Shown: positions 25,637 to 34,518 of the stretch, piece after piece
How positions within the stretch are numbered: position 1 is the first letter of the stretch
Layout: each line of letters opens with the position of its first letter
From: Acidobacteriota bacterium
GTDB taxonomy: Bacteria > Acidobacteriota > Thermoanaerobaculia > Thermoanaerobaculales > Sulfomarinibacteraceae
Assembly (NCBI GenBank): GCA_022340665.1
Contig: JAJDNM010000148.1
Span: 1 to 64,000, forward strand
Length of the DNA stretch: 64,000 nucleotides
Reading direction: 5' to 3'
Position numbers and translations under genes: made by a program
Notes under the pieces: generated by a model
Told to the model about the DNA's origin: nothing
Database searches by the model: none
The model's input: only the letters and a program-made list of their open reading frames with translations

Positions 25637-26344
25637 ATGACAGCAGAATCCAGCAGCCGCTCCACCCAAGATGGGTCGTCGATAGCCGCGAGGGCCGTCG
25701 TCAGCTACATCCGAAAGCTGATCGAGGACGGACGTTTCAAGGCGGGCGACAAACTTCCTCCTGAGAGAGAAATGGCGCAGGTTCTCGGCGTGAGCCGAGC
25801 GAGTGTGCGCGACGGCCTGCGGTCACTCGCGACAGTTGGCGTGGTCGAAGCCAGGCAAGGTGCCGGCACCTTCGTAGCGGACGGCCCACCCACCTTCGAC
25901 GTCAACCCGATTTCTCTTTTTGTGTCCCTCCACAAAATCCCGGAATGCGAGCTTTTTGAAACTCGGCGGGTCATCGAGATCGATCTGGCGGGTCTCGCCG
26001 CAGAGAGGGCGGGCGGTGAGGAGTTGGCCGTCATTTCGGAGCAGGTGACGGAGATGTATGCGTCGCTCGATGACGTGCACCGATTTCTGGTTCACGATAT
26101 CCGATTTCATCGATCCGTGGCAGCTGCAGCGAGGAATCCACTCCTGGCCGCAATCATGGAAATGGTGGCCGATCTGTTCTACGACCAGCGGACTGCTACG
26201 GTGGAAGGCTGGCAGGGAGCTGCCGAGGCGGCGGAGCAGCACCGCAGGATCTATCAGGCGATCAGGGCGGGAGATGTCGACAAGGCCCGCGCCGAGATGG
26301 GCCATCACCTGACCTGGGCGCAACGGGACCAGGAGGTGGAATGA
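25637..26344 (+). CDS. GntR/FadR-family transcriptional regulator
   Basis: DNA-binding repressor of 235 residues. The N-terminal winged helix reads DKLPPEREMAQVLGVSRASVRDGLRSLATVGVVEARQGAGTF; the C-terminal all-helical FCD effector domain (about 90-230) has the D/H metal-site residues around HDIRFHRSVAAAARNP and EQHRRIYQAI. Start ATG 25637 is preceded by GGAG; an in-frame TTG at 25601 would run through the operator and is rejected. It overlaps uxaE by four bases. FCD regulators of this sort (UxuR, ExuR, KdgR types) respond to uronates or their products, so a hexuronate-derived inducer is likely. Confidence 0.9.
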   Translation: MTAESSSRSTQDGSSIAARAVVSYIRKLIEDGRFKAGDKLPPEREMAQVLGVSRASVRDGLRSLATVGVVEARQGAGTFVADGPPTFDVNPISLFVSLHKIPECELFETRRVIEIDLAGLAAERAGGEELAVISEQVTEMYASLDDVHRFLVHDIRFHRSVAAAARNPLLAAIMEMVADLFYDQRTATVEGWQGAAEAAEQHRRIYQAIRAGDVDKARAEMGHHLTWAQRDQEVE

Positions 26345-27897
26345 GCATCCGTGACAACATCGAATCTCTTCGCAGCGGAGAAAAGGCAACGGCGGCCTTG
26401 CGCCTTCCCTCGGGCGTCAGGCTCGACGTCGAACGGCGGTCGGTGCAGTGGTTCGATGGAGGAGCATTGATGGTCGCCCGTGAAGGTGGGCGCCGACGGT
26501 TGCTGGTGATGGAAGGTGATGGCTCCAGCCTCACCGACAGATTCTCCGGCGAACGCGTCGAGATCGAGCCGGGCGTCGTTGCCCGCGTCGGAAACCTCGA
26601 TCACTCGAACGCGGTCGCGGTCCGTGAGATCTGTGAGATCGCCCGGCCGCAACCCCTCGGTCTCGCCGACAGCTTCGGCCTCGGTGACCGGCTCGGCGTT
26701 GCCGGACCGGCCCACCTGCGGGCCATGCGGGACAGCGGCTTCAGGGCTGTGCTCGCGCAACAGTCGATTCGCGAGCTGGAGCGCACCGAGCGCACTCCCG
26801 ACGAGGTCATGGACGCCGCCGTGTGGGCGGTGATCGAGGAGGGCTGGCAGGATCCATGGGGGGCGGATGCCGACCACCTCAAGACGCCGGCCGACGTCGA
26901 GCTGATGGCGGCGGCCGGGTTCACGATGTTCACCATCGATCCTGGAGATCACGTGGTCGACGCCGCGGACACGATGTCGGTCGAGGAACTCGAGAACGCG
27001 TTCTTGGAACTGCCGTGGAGGGAGCTGGAAACGACGCCGGAGGAAGCCCGGAGCCGCTATGCCGGGGGCAAGATCATTTCTTGGGATGGTCTCGAGCTCC
27101 ATCCATCGAACGCAGATATCCTGCGGGCGTGGGTCAAGTACGGGACCTCGCTCGCTCACACTTCGAAGATGTATCGTCACATCGCATCCACAATGGGAGA
27201 TCGCCTATTCGAAGTCGAGGTGTCGGTCGACGAGACTGCCTCGGTGACTACGCCGTTCGAACACTGGCTGGTGGCTACGGAATTGCGCCGCCTCGAAGTC
27301 GAGTGGGTAGGGCTCGCGCCGCGATTCGTCGGCGATTTCGAGAAGGGCATCGACTATCGCGGCGACCTCGAGGTCTTTCGCACCGAGTACCTCAAACACC
27401 TGGCGGTGGCGAAAGCTCTCGGGCCCTACAAGATCAGCATCCACTCGGGCAGCGACAAATTCGGGGTCTACCGCGTAATCGGCGAGATCGGCAGGGGCGG
27501 GGTCCACGTCAAGACAGCAGGGACGAGTTACCTCGAGGCGCTGCGGACCCTCGCCTCATGCGAGCCGGAGCTCTTTCGAGAGATCCTCGATTTCTCGCGC
27601 TCACTCTACGAGCACGAGCGGCGCACCTATCACGTGTCGGCCGAGCTCGAACGGGTGCCGGAATCGGCGAGTCTCTCGGACGGTGAGCTCCCCGGGCTGT
27701 TCGAGGATGATGACGCGCGTCAGGTCCTGCACGTGACCTTTGGCCGGGTCCTGACCGAGAAGGTCGGCGGCGAGTACCGGTTCAAGAACCGCCTGCTGGC
27801 CGCTCTCGGTGATCACGAGAAAGAGCATTTCGCAAACCTGGAGGCGCACTTCCGGCGCCACACGGCGCCCTTTGGCGCGGTTGGAGACGGCACATGA
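26341..27897 (+). CDS. uxaE: Tagaturonate/fructuronate epimerase
   Basis: Cytoplasmic enzyme of 518 residues that interconverts D-tagaturonate and D-fructuronate. The family is defined by UxaE of Thermotoga maritima. Its typical segments are present: DPWGADADHLKT near 180, FTIDPGDHVVD near 200 and KISIHSGSDKFGVYR near 365, whose His, Asp and Lys are candidate metal and catalytic residues. ATGA overlaps at both ends link it to gntR and the SDR gene. It connects two parts of this window: the inositol operon at 41-53 kb ends in D-tagaturonate, and this enzyme passes it on to the fructuronate reductase next door. Confidence 0.9.
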   Translation: MSIRDNIESLRSGEKATAALRLPSGVRLDVERRSVQWFDGGALMVAREGGRRRLLVMEGDGSSLTDRFSGERVEIEPGVVARVGNLDHSNAVAVREICEIARPQPLGLADSFGLGDRLGVAGPAHLRAMRDSGFRAVLAQQSIRELERTERTPDEVMDAAVWAVIEEGWQDPWGADADHLKTPADVELMAAAGFTMFTIDPGDHVVDAADTMSVEELENAFLELPWRELETTPEEARSRYAGGKIISWDGLELHPSNADILRAWVKYGTSLAHTSKMYRHIASTMGDRLFEVEVSVDETASVTTPFEHWLVATELRRLEVEWVGLAPRFVGDFEKGIDYRGDLEVFRTEYLKHLAVAKALGPYKISIHSGSDKFGVYRVIGEIGRGGVHVKTAGTSYLEALRTLASCEPELFREILDFSRSLYEHERRTYHVSAELERVPESASLSDGELPGLFEDDDARQVLHVTFGRVLTEKVGGEYRFKNRLLAALGDHEKEHFANLEAHFRRHTAPFGAVGDGT

Positions 27898-28676
27898 GTT
27901 ATCTCGACGATCTGTTTTCGCTCGATGGCAAGGTCGCGGTCGCAATCGGCGCCGGCGGCGTGCTGGCCGGAGCGATGGCGGATGCCCTCGGGGCTGCTGG
28001 AGCGCGGGTTGCAGTCCTCGATCTTAACGGCGAGGCCGCGGAGGCACGCGCCGAGGCGATCCGAAAGGCGGCTGGCGTCGAGGCGCTCGGCGTGGCGATC
28101 GACGCCACCAGTGAAGACGACCTGCGCAAGGCCCTCGGTCAGGTCCTGAGCCTGTGGGGCCGGGTTGATGTGATGCTCAATGCGCCCGGCATCAATTCGG
28201 GCACACCGTTCTTCGAGATCACCGAGAAGGAGTGGAACCGGATCATCTCCGTGAATCTCACCAGCATTTTCCTGGCGTGTCAGATCTTCGGCCAGGAGAT
28301 GGTGAATCGCGGCGAAGGCGGCTCGATCATCAACATCTCGTCGGCCTCATCGGGGCCCCCGTTGTCGAAGGTCTTCACCTACTCGATCACCAAGGCGGGA
28401 GTCAACAATTTGACCCAGTTCCTCGCCCGGGAGTGGGCGCCGTCTGCGGTCAGAGTCAACGCCGTCGCGCCGGGCTTTTTTCCGGCCGAGCAGAACCGCA
28501 AGCTGCTGACCGAGGAACGGACGGCAGCCATCATGGGGCACACGCCGATGAACCGGTTCGGTGAAGCGGAAGAGCTCGCCGGGGCAGTGGTGTGGTTGGC
28601 CTCCGAAAAAGCCTCGGGTTTCGTCACCGGGGCCATCATTCGGGTCGATGGCGGTTTTACCGCCATGACTATCTGA
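27894..28676 (+). CDS. uxuB: SDR oxidoreductase, probable D-fructuronate reductase (UxuB type of Bacillus)
   Basis: Short-chain dehydrogenase of 260 residues. Cofactor loop GAGGVLAGAMA near 18, catalytic S in INISSASSG, and Y-S-I-T-K. The unusual loop, the segment APGFFPAEQNRKLLTEERT and HTPMNRFGEAEEL match the SDR-type D-mannonate oxidoreductase of Bacillus rather than generic SDRs; gluconate 5-dehydrogenase is the main alternative. Predicted reaction: D-fructuronate plus NAD(P)H to D-mannonate. The start overlaps uxaE (ATGA), so both are made together. Cytoplasmic. Confidence 0.85.
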   Translation: MSYLDDLFSLDGKVAVAIGAGGVLAGAMADALGAAGARVAVLDLNGEAAEARAEAIRKAAGVEALGVAIDATSEDDLRKALGQVLSLWGRVDVMLNAPGINSGTPFFEITEKEWNRIISVNLTSIFLACQIFGQEMVNRGEGGSIINISSASSGPPLSKVFTYSITKAGVNNLTQFLAREWAPSAVRVNAVAPGFFPAEQNRKLLTEERTAAIMGHTPMNRFGEAEELAGAVVWLASEKASGFVTGAIIRVDGGFTAMTI

Positions 28677-28681
28677 GAGCC

Positions 28682-29968
28682 ATGGTCGTCCAGATCAGCA
28701 ATCGCGAACGCGCGCTCAGCGACACGGAGATCCGTGCGCTGCTGGCGACGGGCCTCGAAGAGCTCGATCTCACGGGCCGGCGGGTACTGGTGGTGATCCC
28801 TGACGGCACCCGTACCGCGCCGATTGGCCTGTTCTTCGGGCTTCTCGGCGATTTGCTGGGTTCGAAAGTGGAGGCCCTCGACTACTTGATTGCCCTCGGC
28901 ACACACCCGCCGATGGACGACGCTGCTAAGGGCCGCCTCTTGGAGACCAAGGTGGTGGAAGGCATGACAAGCTCCTCGAGGGTTTTCAACCACCGCTGGG
29001 AGGTGCCGGAAACATTCGAGAACCTCGGGACGATTCCCGCCTCTGAGGTTGCGGCTGTGACCGACGGTAAGCTCGAGATGGACATCGAAGTGCGGCTCAA
29101 TCAGCTGGTGGGCGACGCTGACGGAAATATGTCGTACGACCATATTCTGGTGTGCGGGCCGGTCTTTCCGCACGAGGTGGCAGGATTCTCCGGCGGCAAC
29201 AAATACTTCGTTCCGGGGATCGCCGGCCAGGAGGTGATCGACGCCACTCACTGGGTGGGAGCCCTGGTGACGAGTCACGAGATCATCGGCGTCCGCGAAA
29301 CGCCCGTGCGGCGGCTGATCGATCGGGCGGCCTCCTTTATTCCGACGCCGAGAAGCCTCATCGCACTGGTGATGCACGGACACGATCTGCACGGCGTGTT
29401 CATGGGTGACATGGAGGAGGCCTGGCAGGTGGCGACCGAACTCTCGGCCGAGCTCGACATCGTGTGGGTCGACCGGCCCTTCAAACGGGTGCTGTCGGTG
29501 ATGCCGGAGATGTATGACGACCTGTGGACCGGCGCCAAGGGCATGTACAAGCTCGAGCCCGCCATCGCCGACGGTGGCGAGGTGGTGATCTACGCGCCCC
29601 ACATCACCGAGGTGTCGTACGTACACGGTCGTTACCTCGACCAGATCGGCTACCACGTGCGCGATTACTTCACAGCTCAGTGGGAGAAATTCAAAAATAT
29701 CCCGTGGGGGGTTCTGGCCCACTCGACGCATCTTCGCGGTGCGGGCACTTACGCGAAAGGAGTCGAAGAACCGCGGATTCAGGTGACTCTGGCCACCGGT
29801 ATCCCGCGCGAACGGTGCGAGGCGGCCGGACTGGGTTACCTGGACCCGGCGGAAGTCGACCCGGAGGACTGGGCCGATCGCGAGGACGAGGGCATTTTGC
29901 TGGTACGGCGCGCGGGCGAGCAGCTGTACCGCGTGAAGGGTGACGAGCAGTTTTCGGAGGAGAAGTGA
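28682..29968 (+). CDS. LarA-family nickel-pincer epimerase, candidate D-mannonate/D-gluconate 2-epimerase
   Basis: Lactate racemase homologue of 428 residues. All residues that hold the nickel-pincer nucleotide in LarA are present with the same spacing: H75 (GTHPPM), H164, K174 (the lysine that forms the thioamide bond) and H190 within [37 protein letters not shown] at 40-47 is the N-terminal substrate motif. Some LarA homologues are known to be D-gluconate 2-epimerases. Here it follows fructuronate reductase (which makes D-mannonate) and precedes 6-phosphogluconate dehydrogenase, so mannonate to gluconate fits exactly. The LarB/C/E cofactor genes are not in this window. I start at ATG 28682, five bases after the SDR stop. 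Confidence 0.88.
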   Translation: MVVQISNRERALSDTEIRALLATGLEELDLTGRRVLVVIPDGTRTAPIGLFFGLLGDLLGSKVEALDYLIALGTHPPMDDAAKGRLLETKVVEGMTSSSRVFNHRWEVPETFENLGTIPASEVAAVTDGKLEMDIEVRLNQLVGDADGNMSYDHILVCGPVFPHEVAGFSGGNKYFVPGIAGQEVIDATHWVGALVTSHEIIGVRETPVRRLIDRAASFIPTPRSLIALVMHGHDLHGVFMGDMEEAWQVATELSAELDIVWVDRPFKRVLSVMPEMYDDLWTGAKGMYKLEPAIADGGEVVIYAPHITEVSYVHGRYLDQIGYHVRDYFTAQWEKFKNIPWGVLAHSTHLRGAGTYAKGVEEPRIQVTLATGIPRERCEAAGLGYLDPAEVDPEDWADREDEGILLVRRAGEQLYRVKGDEQFSEEK

Positions 29969-31422
29969 TGGGAGACAAAGCTGAAATCGGTCTCATAGGT
30001 CTAGCGGTCATGGGCCAGAACCTGGTCCTCAACATGAACGATCACGGCTTCAAGGTGGCGGTCTTCAACCGCACACTCGATGTTGTCGACGAGTTCCTCG
30101 CGGGCAACGCCGCCGGCCGAGACATTGTCGGCGCGCGGTCGCTCGAAGAGTTGGTTTCACTGCTCGAGAAGCCGCGGCGCGTGATGCTGCTGGTCAAGGC
30201 GGGACAGCCCGTGGACGACTTCATCGAGCGGCTGATCCCGCTCCTCGACAAGGGGGACATCATAATCGACGGAGGCAACTCCAACTACAACGACACCATG
30301 CGCCGCGCGAAGTGGGTCGAGTCGGAAGGGCTCAACTATATCGGCACAGGTGTTTCGGGCGGTGAGGAGGGCGCGCGGCACGGACCTTCGATCATGCCGG
30401 GAGGCTCGCCCGAGGCATGGCCGTCGGTCCAGCCGATATTTCAGGCGATATCGGCAAAGGTGGAGGACGGCAGTCCATGCTGCGAGTGGGTGGGCGAGAA
30501 CGGCGCCGGCCACTTCGTCAAGATGGTCCACAACGGCATCGAGTACGGCGACATGCAGCTCATCTGTGAGGCCTACCACCTGATGAAGGAGGGGCTCGGC
30601 CTCGACCCCCGGCGCATGCACGAGATCTTCGCCGAGTGGAACGAAGGCGAGCTCGATTCCTACCTGATCGAGATCACCCGCGACATTCTCGGGTTCCGAG
30701 ACGAGCAGGGCGAGCCGATCCTCGAGAAGATCCTCGATACCGCCGGGCAGAAGGGCACCGGCAAGTGGACGGCGATGGCGGCCCTTGAAATGGGTATCCC
30801 GCTCACCTTGATCTCCGAAGCTGTGCTGGCGCGCTTTCTTTCGGCCCTCAAGGACGAACGAATCGTGGCGGAAGGGGTGCTGAGCGGACCGGACGCTTCC
30901 TTCGAGGGGGATGTTGACGCGTTCATCGAGGATCTCCGTCAGGCCCTCTACGCCTCGAAGATCGTATCCTACGCCCAGGGCTACATGCTGATGCGGGCGG
31001 CCGCCGAGGAGTACGGTTGGAACCTCAACAACGGCGGCATCGCCCTCATGTGGCGTGGAGGATGTATCATCCGCTCGGTCTTCCTCGGCGAGATCAAGCA
31101 GGCGTACGATCGCGATCCAGCTCTCACGAACCTGCTCCTCGACCCCTATTTCTCGGAGCAGGTCGAGAACGCCCAGGCTGCGTGGCGGCGGGTGGTCGCG
31201 CGGGCGGTGGCGCTCGGCGTGCCGGTGCCTGCGATGTCGAGCGCACTCGCCTTCTACGACGGCTATCGCCACGGTCGGCTGCCGGCCAACCTCCTGCAGG
31301 CGCAGCGTGACTACTTCGGCGCCCACACCTATGAGCGCGTGGACAGACCGCGCGGCGAGTTCTTCCACACCGATTGGACCGGTCATGGCGGTGACGTGAC
31401 CGCCCGGACCTATCAAGCGTAA
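29968..31422 (+). CDS. gnd: 6-phosphogluconate dehydrogenase (decarboxylating)
   Basis: Cytoplasmic enzyme of 484 residues converting 6-phosphogluconate to ribulose 5-phosphate and CO2 with NAD(P). Cofactor site [18 protein letters not shown] at 11-28, substrate loops [21 protein letters not shown] and the catalytic [14 protein letters not shown], and the C-terminal tail [24 protein letters not shown] are all complete. The stop of the LarA gene overlaps the ATG (TGATG), with GGAGGAG seven bases before. A Gnd inside a uronate operon suggests that carbon leaves through the pentose phosphate pathway instead of the KDPG route. Confidence 0.95.
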   Translation: MGDKAEIGLIGLAVMGQNLVLNMNDHGFKVAVFNRTLDVVDEFLAGNAAGRDIVGARSLEELVSLLEKPRRVMLLVKAGQPVDDFIERLIPLLDKGDIIIDGGNSNYNDTMRRAKWVESEGLNYIGTGVSGGEEGARHGPSIMPGGSPEAWPSVQPIFQAISAKVEDGSPCCEWVGENGAGHFVKMVHNGIEYGDMQLICEAYHLMKEGLGLDPRRMHEIFAEWNEGELDSYLIEITRDILGFRDEQGEPILEKILDTAGQKGTGKWTAMAALEMGIPLTLISEAVLARFLSALKDERIVAEGVLSGPDASFEGDVDAFIEDLRQALYASKIVSYAQGYMLMRAAAEEYGWNLNNGGIALMWRGGCIIRSVFLGEIKQAYDRDPALTNLLLDPYFSEQVENAQAAWRRVVARAVALGVPVPAMSSALAFYDGYRHGRLPANLLQAQRDYFGAHTYERVDRPRGEFFHTDWTGHGGDVTARTYQA

Positions 31423-31423
31423 G

Positions 31424-31465
31424 GGATGAATCAGGAATGAGGAATGAGGAATGAGGAATGAGGAA
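31424..31465. repeat. GGAATGA heptamer tandem repeat
   Basis: The 7-bp word GGAATGA is repeated about five times between gnd and the PfkB kinase gene, within an otherwise tight operon. Confidence 0.8.
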
Positions 31466-31510
31466 TTCCCGACCGCCCACCCCGAGAATGAGCTGGAAAG
31501 GAATACTCGA

Positions 31511-32587
31511 ATGATCACGTTTCGCAAAGACTCAAAATACGCGCTTCTCGTGCCCACCAGCATGGGTGTTCGTCTGACACCGATGAGCGCACAGGGAGTC
31601 CATTGCGGCAAGACATTTGTCATGGAGGTCACGAGCGCCGAATCGAACGTCGCGAGTGTCTCGTCATATCTCGGCCTGCCGGTGAAGGTCCTGACAGCCT
31701 TCGTCAAGGGCAGCCCTATCTCGCGCATGATCAAGGACGACCTGGCGGGTCGCCACATCGATTACGAGGGACGAGAGGTCGACCCGGGAGGACCCTGGGG
31801 ATACCGCCACCAGATCAACATGGCGGACACCGGCTACGGCTCACGTGGGCCTCGAGTCCACAATGACCGCGCGGGCGAGGTCGGGCTCACCCTGAACGCC
31901 AAGGACTTCGATTTCGACCGGATCTTCGGGCGCGAGGGAGCTCGTTTCGTGCACCTGTCTGGGCTTGTCGCGGCCCTTTCTCCGGAGACCACGACCTTCT
32001 GCCTGAATGTCGCACGGGCTGCCAAAGAAAACGGCAGCCTCATCTCGTTCGATCTCAATCACCGCGCCTCGTTCTGGGCCAATCGTGAAGACGAGCTGCA
32101 CCACGCCTTCCACGAGATTGCTGGCCTGTCCGACGTGCTGGTCGGCAACGAGGAGGACTTCCAGCTCTGTCTCGGCATCGAGGGCCCGGATGCCGGTGGC
32201 CAGGACCTCGCCGCGAAGATCGAGAGCTTCAAGGGCATGATCGATCGGGCCAAGCTGGCCTACCCCGAGACGAAGGTCTTCGCCACCACCCTGCGCGAGG
32301 TGATCAGCACCAATGCCCACATGTGGGGCGCCATCGCAGCGGTGGGCGACGAGTGGCACGTGGTCGAGCCGCGGGAGATCGTCGTCCTCGACCGCATCGG
32401 CGGTGGCGACGGGTTCGTCGGCGGCATGCTCTACGCCATGCTCAGGGGTTGGGAGCCCGAGAAATGGATCCAGTTCGGCTGGGCGACCGGCGCCCTGGTC
32501 ACCACCTTGCTGACCGACTACGCCCAACCGGCGGACGAAGAGCAGATCTGGAGCATCTGGGAGGGCAACGCCCGGGTTCGACGCTGA
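31511..32587 (+). CDS. PfkB-family sugar/sugar-acid kinase, candidate gluconokinase or KDG kinase
   Basis: Ribokinase-fold kinase of 358 residues. The anion-hole and catalytic base motif is DRIGGGDGFVGGMLY near 298-312; the N-terminal half carries the HCGKTFVMEVTSAESNVA substrate region. Start ATG 31511 follows AAGGA; an upstream frame through the repeats is rejected. It is the last gene of the gntR-uxaE run. If the LarA homologue makes gluconate, this enzyme should make 6-phosphogluconate for Gnd. By resemblance it could equally be a 2-keto-3-deoxygluconate kinase, which would need a mannonate dehydratase encoded elsewhere. Sequence alone does not choose. Confidence 0.85.
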   Translation: MITFRKDSKYALLVPTSMGVRLTPMSAQGVHCGKTFVMEVTSAESNVASVSSYLGLPVKVLTAFVKGSPISRMIKDDLAGRHIDYEGREVDPGGPWGYRHQINMADTGYGSRGPRVHNDRAGEVGLTLNAKDFDFDRIFGREGARFVHLSGLVAALSPETTTFCLNVARAAKENGSLISFDLNHRASFWANREDELHHAFHEIAGLSDVLVGNEEDFQLCLGIEGPDAGGQDLAAKIESFKGMIDRAKLAYPETKVFATTLREVISTNAHMWGAIAAVGDEWHVVEPREIVVLDRIGGGDGFVGGMLYAMLRGWEPEKWIQFGWATGALVTTLLTDYAQPADEEQIWSIWEGNARVRR

Positions 32588-32612
32588 TTGATCGTGGTCC
32601 GCAGTACCTGGC

Positions 32613-34361
32613 TCATAGAGTGCCGGAGGTCGTCGCCCATCGGTCCAACACAAGTAATGCCCACGCCTGCTCGCCCTTGAAGTTGGCCATTCGTGGTCGA
32701 CGTATGAGGCCGAAATCCGCGAGTCGATCGAGGGCCGAATCGAGCAGGCCGGGATGGCGGCGAAGCCACTGACGAATGGGCAGATTGAATCCGCGTTTCG
32801 GCAGATCGAAATGCCCGGGCGGAACCCTGTCTTTCATCAGCTCCCGAATCACCAACTTTCCTTTGTCGCCTTCTATGTTTCGCTGCAGATCGGAATGGAG
32901 CGCGACGGCGAACTCCACCAGCCGGTGATCGAGCAACGGTGGCCTCACCTCAAGCGAATGGGCCATCGAGGCGCGATCGACCTTGGTCAGCATGGCGTCG
33001 GGCAGGTAGGTGTGGAGATCCACCCACTGCATCCGGCGAATGGGATCGAGATCTTCCCGCCAGTGCGATCGGATATGCCAGAGATCGTCTTCATGGACGT
33101 TTTCGAGACGTGGTCCGATCAGAGACCGACGCTGCTGTTCGGTGAACACCGTGAGGAAGCTCGCGTATTTGGAGATCCCGGAGGCGCTCTTTCGATGGGC
33201 GGAGCGTCCGAGGTCGGTGAACGGCGGGGCAACTGCCGCCAAGCTCCGCGCCATCGCACCGCCGCGTTCGAAGAAGCGGCTGTACCATTGGTAGCCGCAG
33301 AACAGTTCGTCGCCGCCTTCTCCGGAAAGAGCAACGGTCACTTCGCTGCGTGCGAGTCGAGAGACGAGCCACACCGCCCAGGCCGCCGAGTCTCCATATG
33401 GCTCGTCGAAAATGATCGGCATCGCATCCAGAGCACGTTCGAGGTCGATCCGAGTGGCGTTCTCTTCGCGGTGAATGGTCTCGAAGTGCGAGGCGACCCG
33501 CCGTGCTGCCGGTGCCTCACTACGGCGTGATACGTCCTGTCCGATGGTGAAGGTGCGAGGTCTGTGGAGAAAAGAGGTTATTACCGTCGAATCGATTCCA
33601 CCCGAGAGAAATACTCCCACAGGCACGTCCGACAAAGTGTGCATCGGTACGATCTCGGCCAACAGCTCATGCAAACGTTCGCACGCCTCACTCAAATCGG
33701 TGATCCGATTCGTGGGATCGGGGCACCAGTAGCGATCGATTTGCAGCCGGTTATCCTCCCACACGAGCGTATGGCCGGCGGGTAGCTTTCGGATGCTCTT
33801 CCAGGCGGACTTCGGCGTGGGAACGTAGCCGTAGGTCAGCACGTCCCGCAGCGCGGAGAGGTCGGCCTGTGGGCGACCGAGGGGAAACAGAGCCTTTGCC
33901 TCCGAGGCGAACGCGAGGCCGCCGTCGAGTTCGCGGTAATAAAAAGGCTTGATCCCGAGACGGTCGCGGGCGACGAGGAGCCGTCTGCGTTTCCGGTCCC
34001 AGGCCGCGAAGGAGTACATGCCGCGGAGGCGATGGACGCAGTCGAGGCCATCGCGAGCGAGTAATCGCAGGAGAACCTCGGTGTCTGAATCGGAGTGAAA
34101 CGGACCGTCCAGGCTCTTGCGAAGCTCTCGATAGTTGTATATCTCACCGTTGTAGGTCAGCGCCAGATCGCCGTATTCCATGGGCTGATGGCCGGCCGCG
34201 GAAAGGTCGAGAATCGACAACCGCGTGTGACCGAGATGGGCCTCAGGGCTGGTCCAGATGCCGCGATCGTCTGGCCCTCGATGGCTCAGTGTCGCGGTCA
34301 TCGCGTCGATGACTCGCGTGTCCTGAGGGGGGCAGCCTACGATTCCGACGATTCCACACAT
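32613..34361 (-). CDS. asnB: Asparagine synthase, glutamine-hydrolysing
   Basis: Two-domain amidotransferase of 582 residues. N-terminal class II glutaminase with nucleophile C2 in MCGIVGIVG and the YNGEIYNYRELR and SFAAWDRKRRRL strands; C-terminal synthetase domain with ATP loop VFLSGGIDSTVI near 255 and GEGGDELFCGY near 345. Length is near that of AsnB. Converges with the PfkB gene (25-bp gap) and is not part of the uronate run. Members of this family are also used for amidation of exported or cell-surface compounds, which cannot be told here. Confidence 0.9.
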   Translation of the reverse strand: MCGIVGIVGCPPQDTRVIDAMTATLSHRGPDDRGIWTSPEAHLGHTRLSILDLSAAGHQPMEYGDLALTYNGEIYNYRELRKSLDGPFHSDSDTEVLLRLLARDGLDCVHRLRGMYSFAAWDRKRRRLLVARDRLGIKPFYYRELDGGLAFASEAKALFPLGRPQADLSALRDVLTYGYVPTPKSAWKSIRKLPAGHTLVWEDNRLQIDRYWCPDPTNRITDLSEACERLHELLAEIVPMHTLSDVPVGVFLSGGIDSTVITSFLHRPRTFTIGQDVSRRSEAPAARRVASHFETIHREENATRIDLERALDAMPIIFDEPYGDSAAWAVWLVSRLARSEVTVALSGEGGDELFCGYQWYSRFFERGGAMARSLAAVAPPFTDLGRSAHRKSASGISKYASFLTVFTEQQRRSLIGPRLENVHEDDLWHIRSHWREDLDPIRRMQWVDLHTYLPDAMLTKVDRASMAHSLEVRPPLLDHRLVEFAVALHSDLQRNIEGDKGKLVIRELMKDRVPPGHFDLPKRGFNLPIRQWLRRHPGLLDSALDRLADFGLIRRPRMANFKGEQAWALLVLDRWATTSGTL

Positions 34362-34518
34362 CGGGCTTCATCATACCGGTTTAGCATTGTCGGTGGCCAT
34401 CGAGGTGTACGACGGAATCACATCGCAGAAACCCTTCTGATGAATATGGCGCTGCCGGTTGTCGTCAGCTGTGAAGAAGAAGCCACAGGCCGCCTGCCCC
34501 AAGGGATTCCGGAGAGGC
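34362..34518. other. Spacer between asnB and the GH2 gene
   Basis: 157 bp. No gene, terminator with a T-tract or repeat is seen. The promoter of the asparagine synthase gene should lie here. Confidence 0.4.

Noticed and set aside
31511-32587. Firm assignment of the PfkB kinase as 2-keto-3-deoxygluconate kinase
   Set aside because: The family motif does not settle the substrate, and the partner enzymes of the KDG route are not encoded in the window, so it is kept open.
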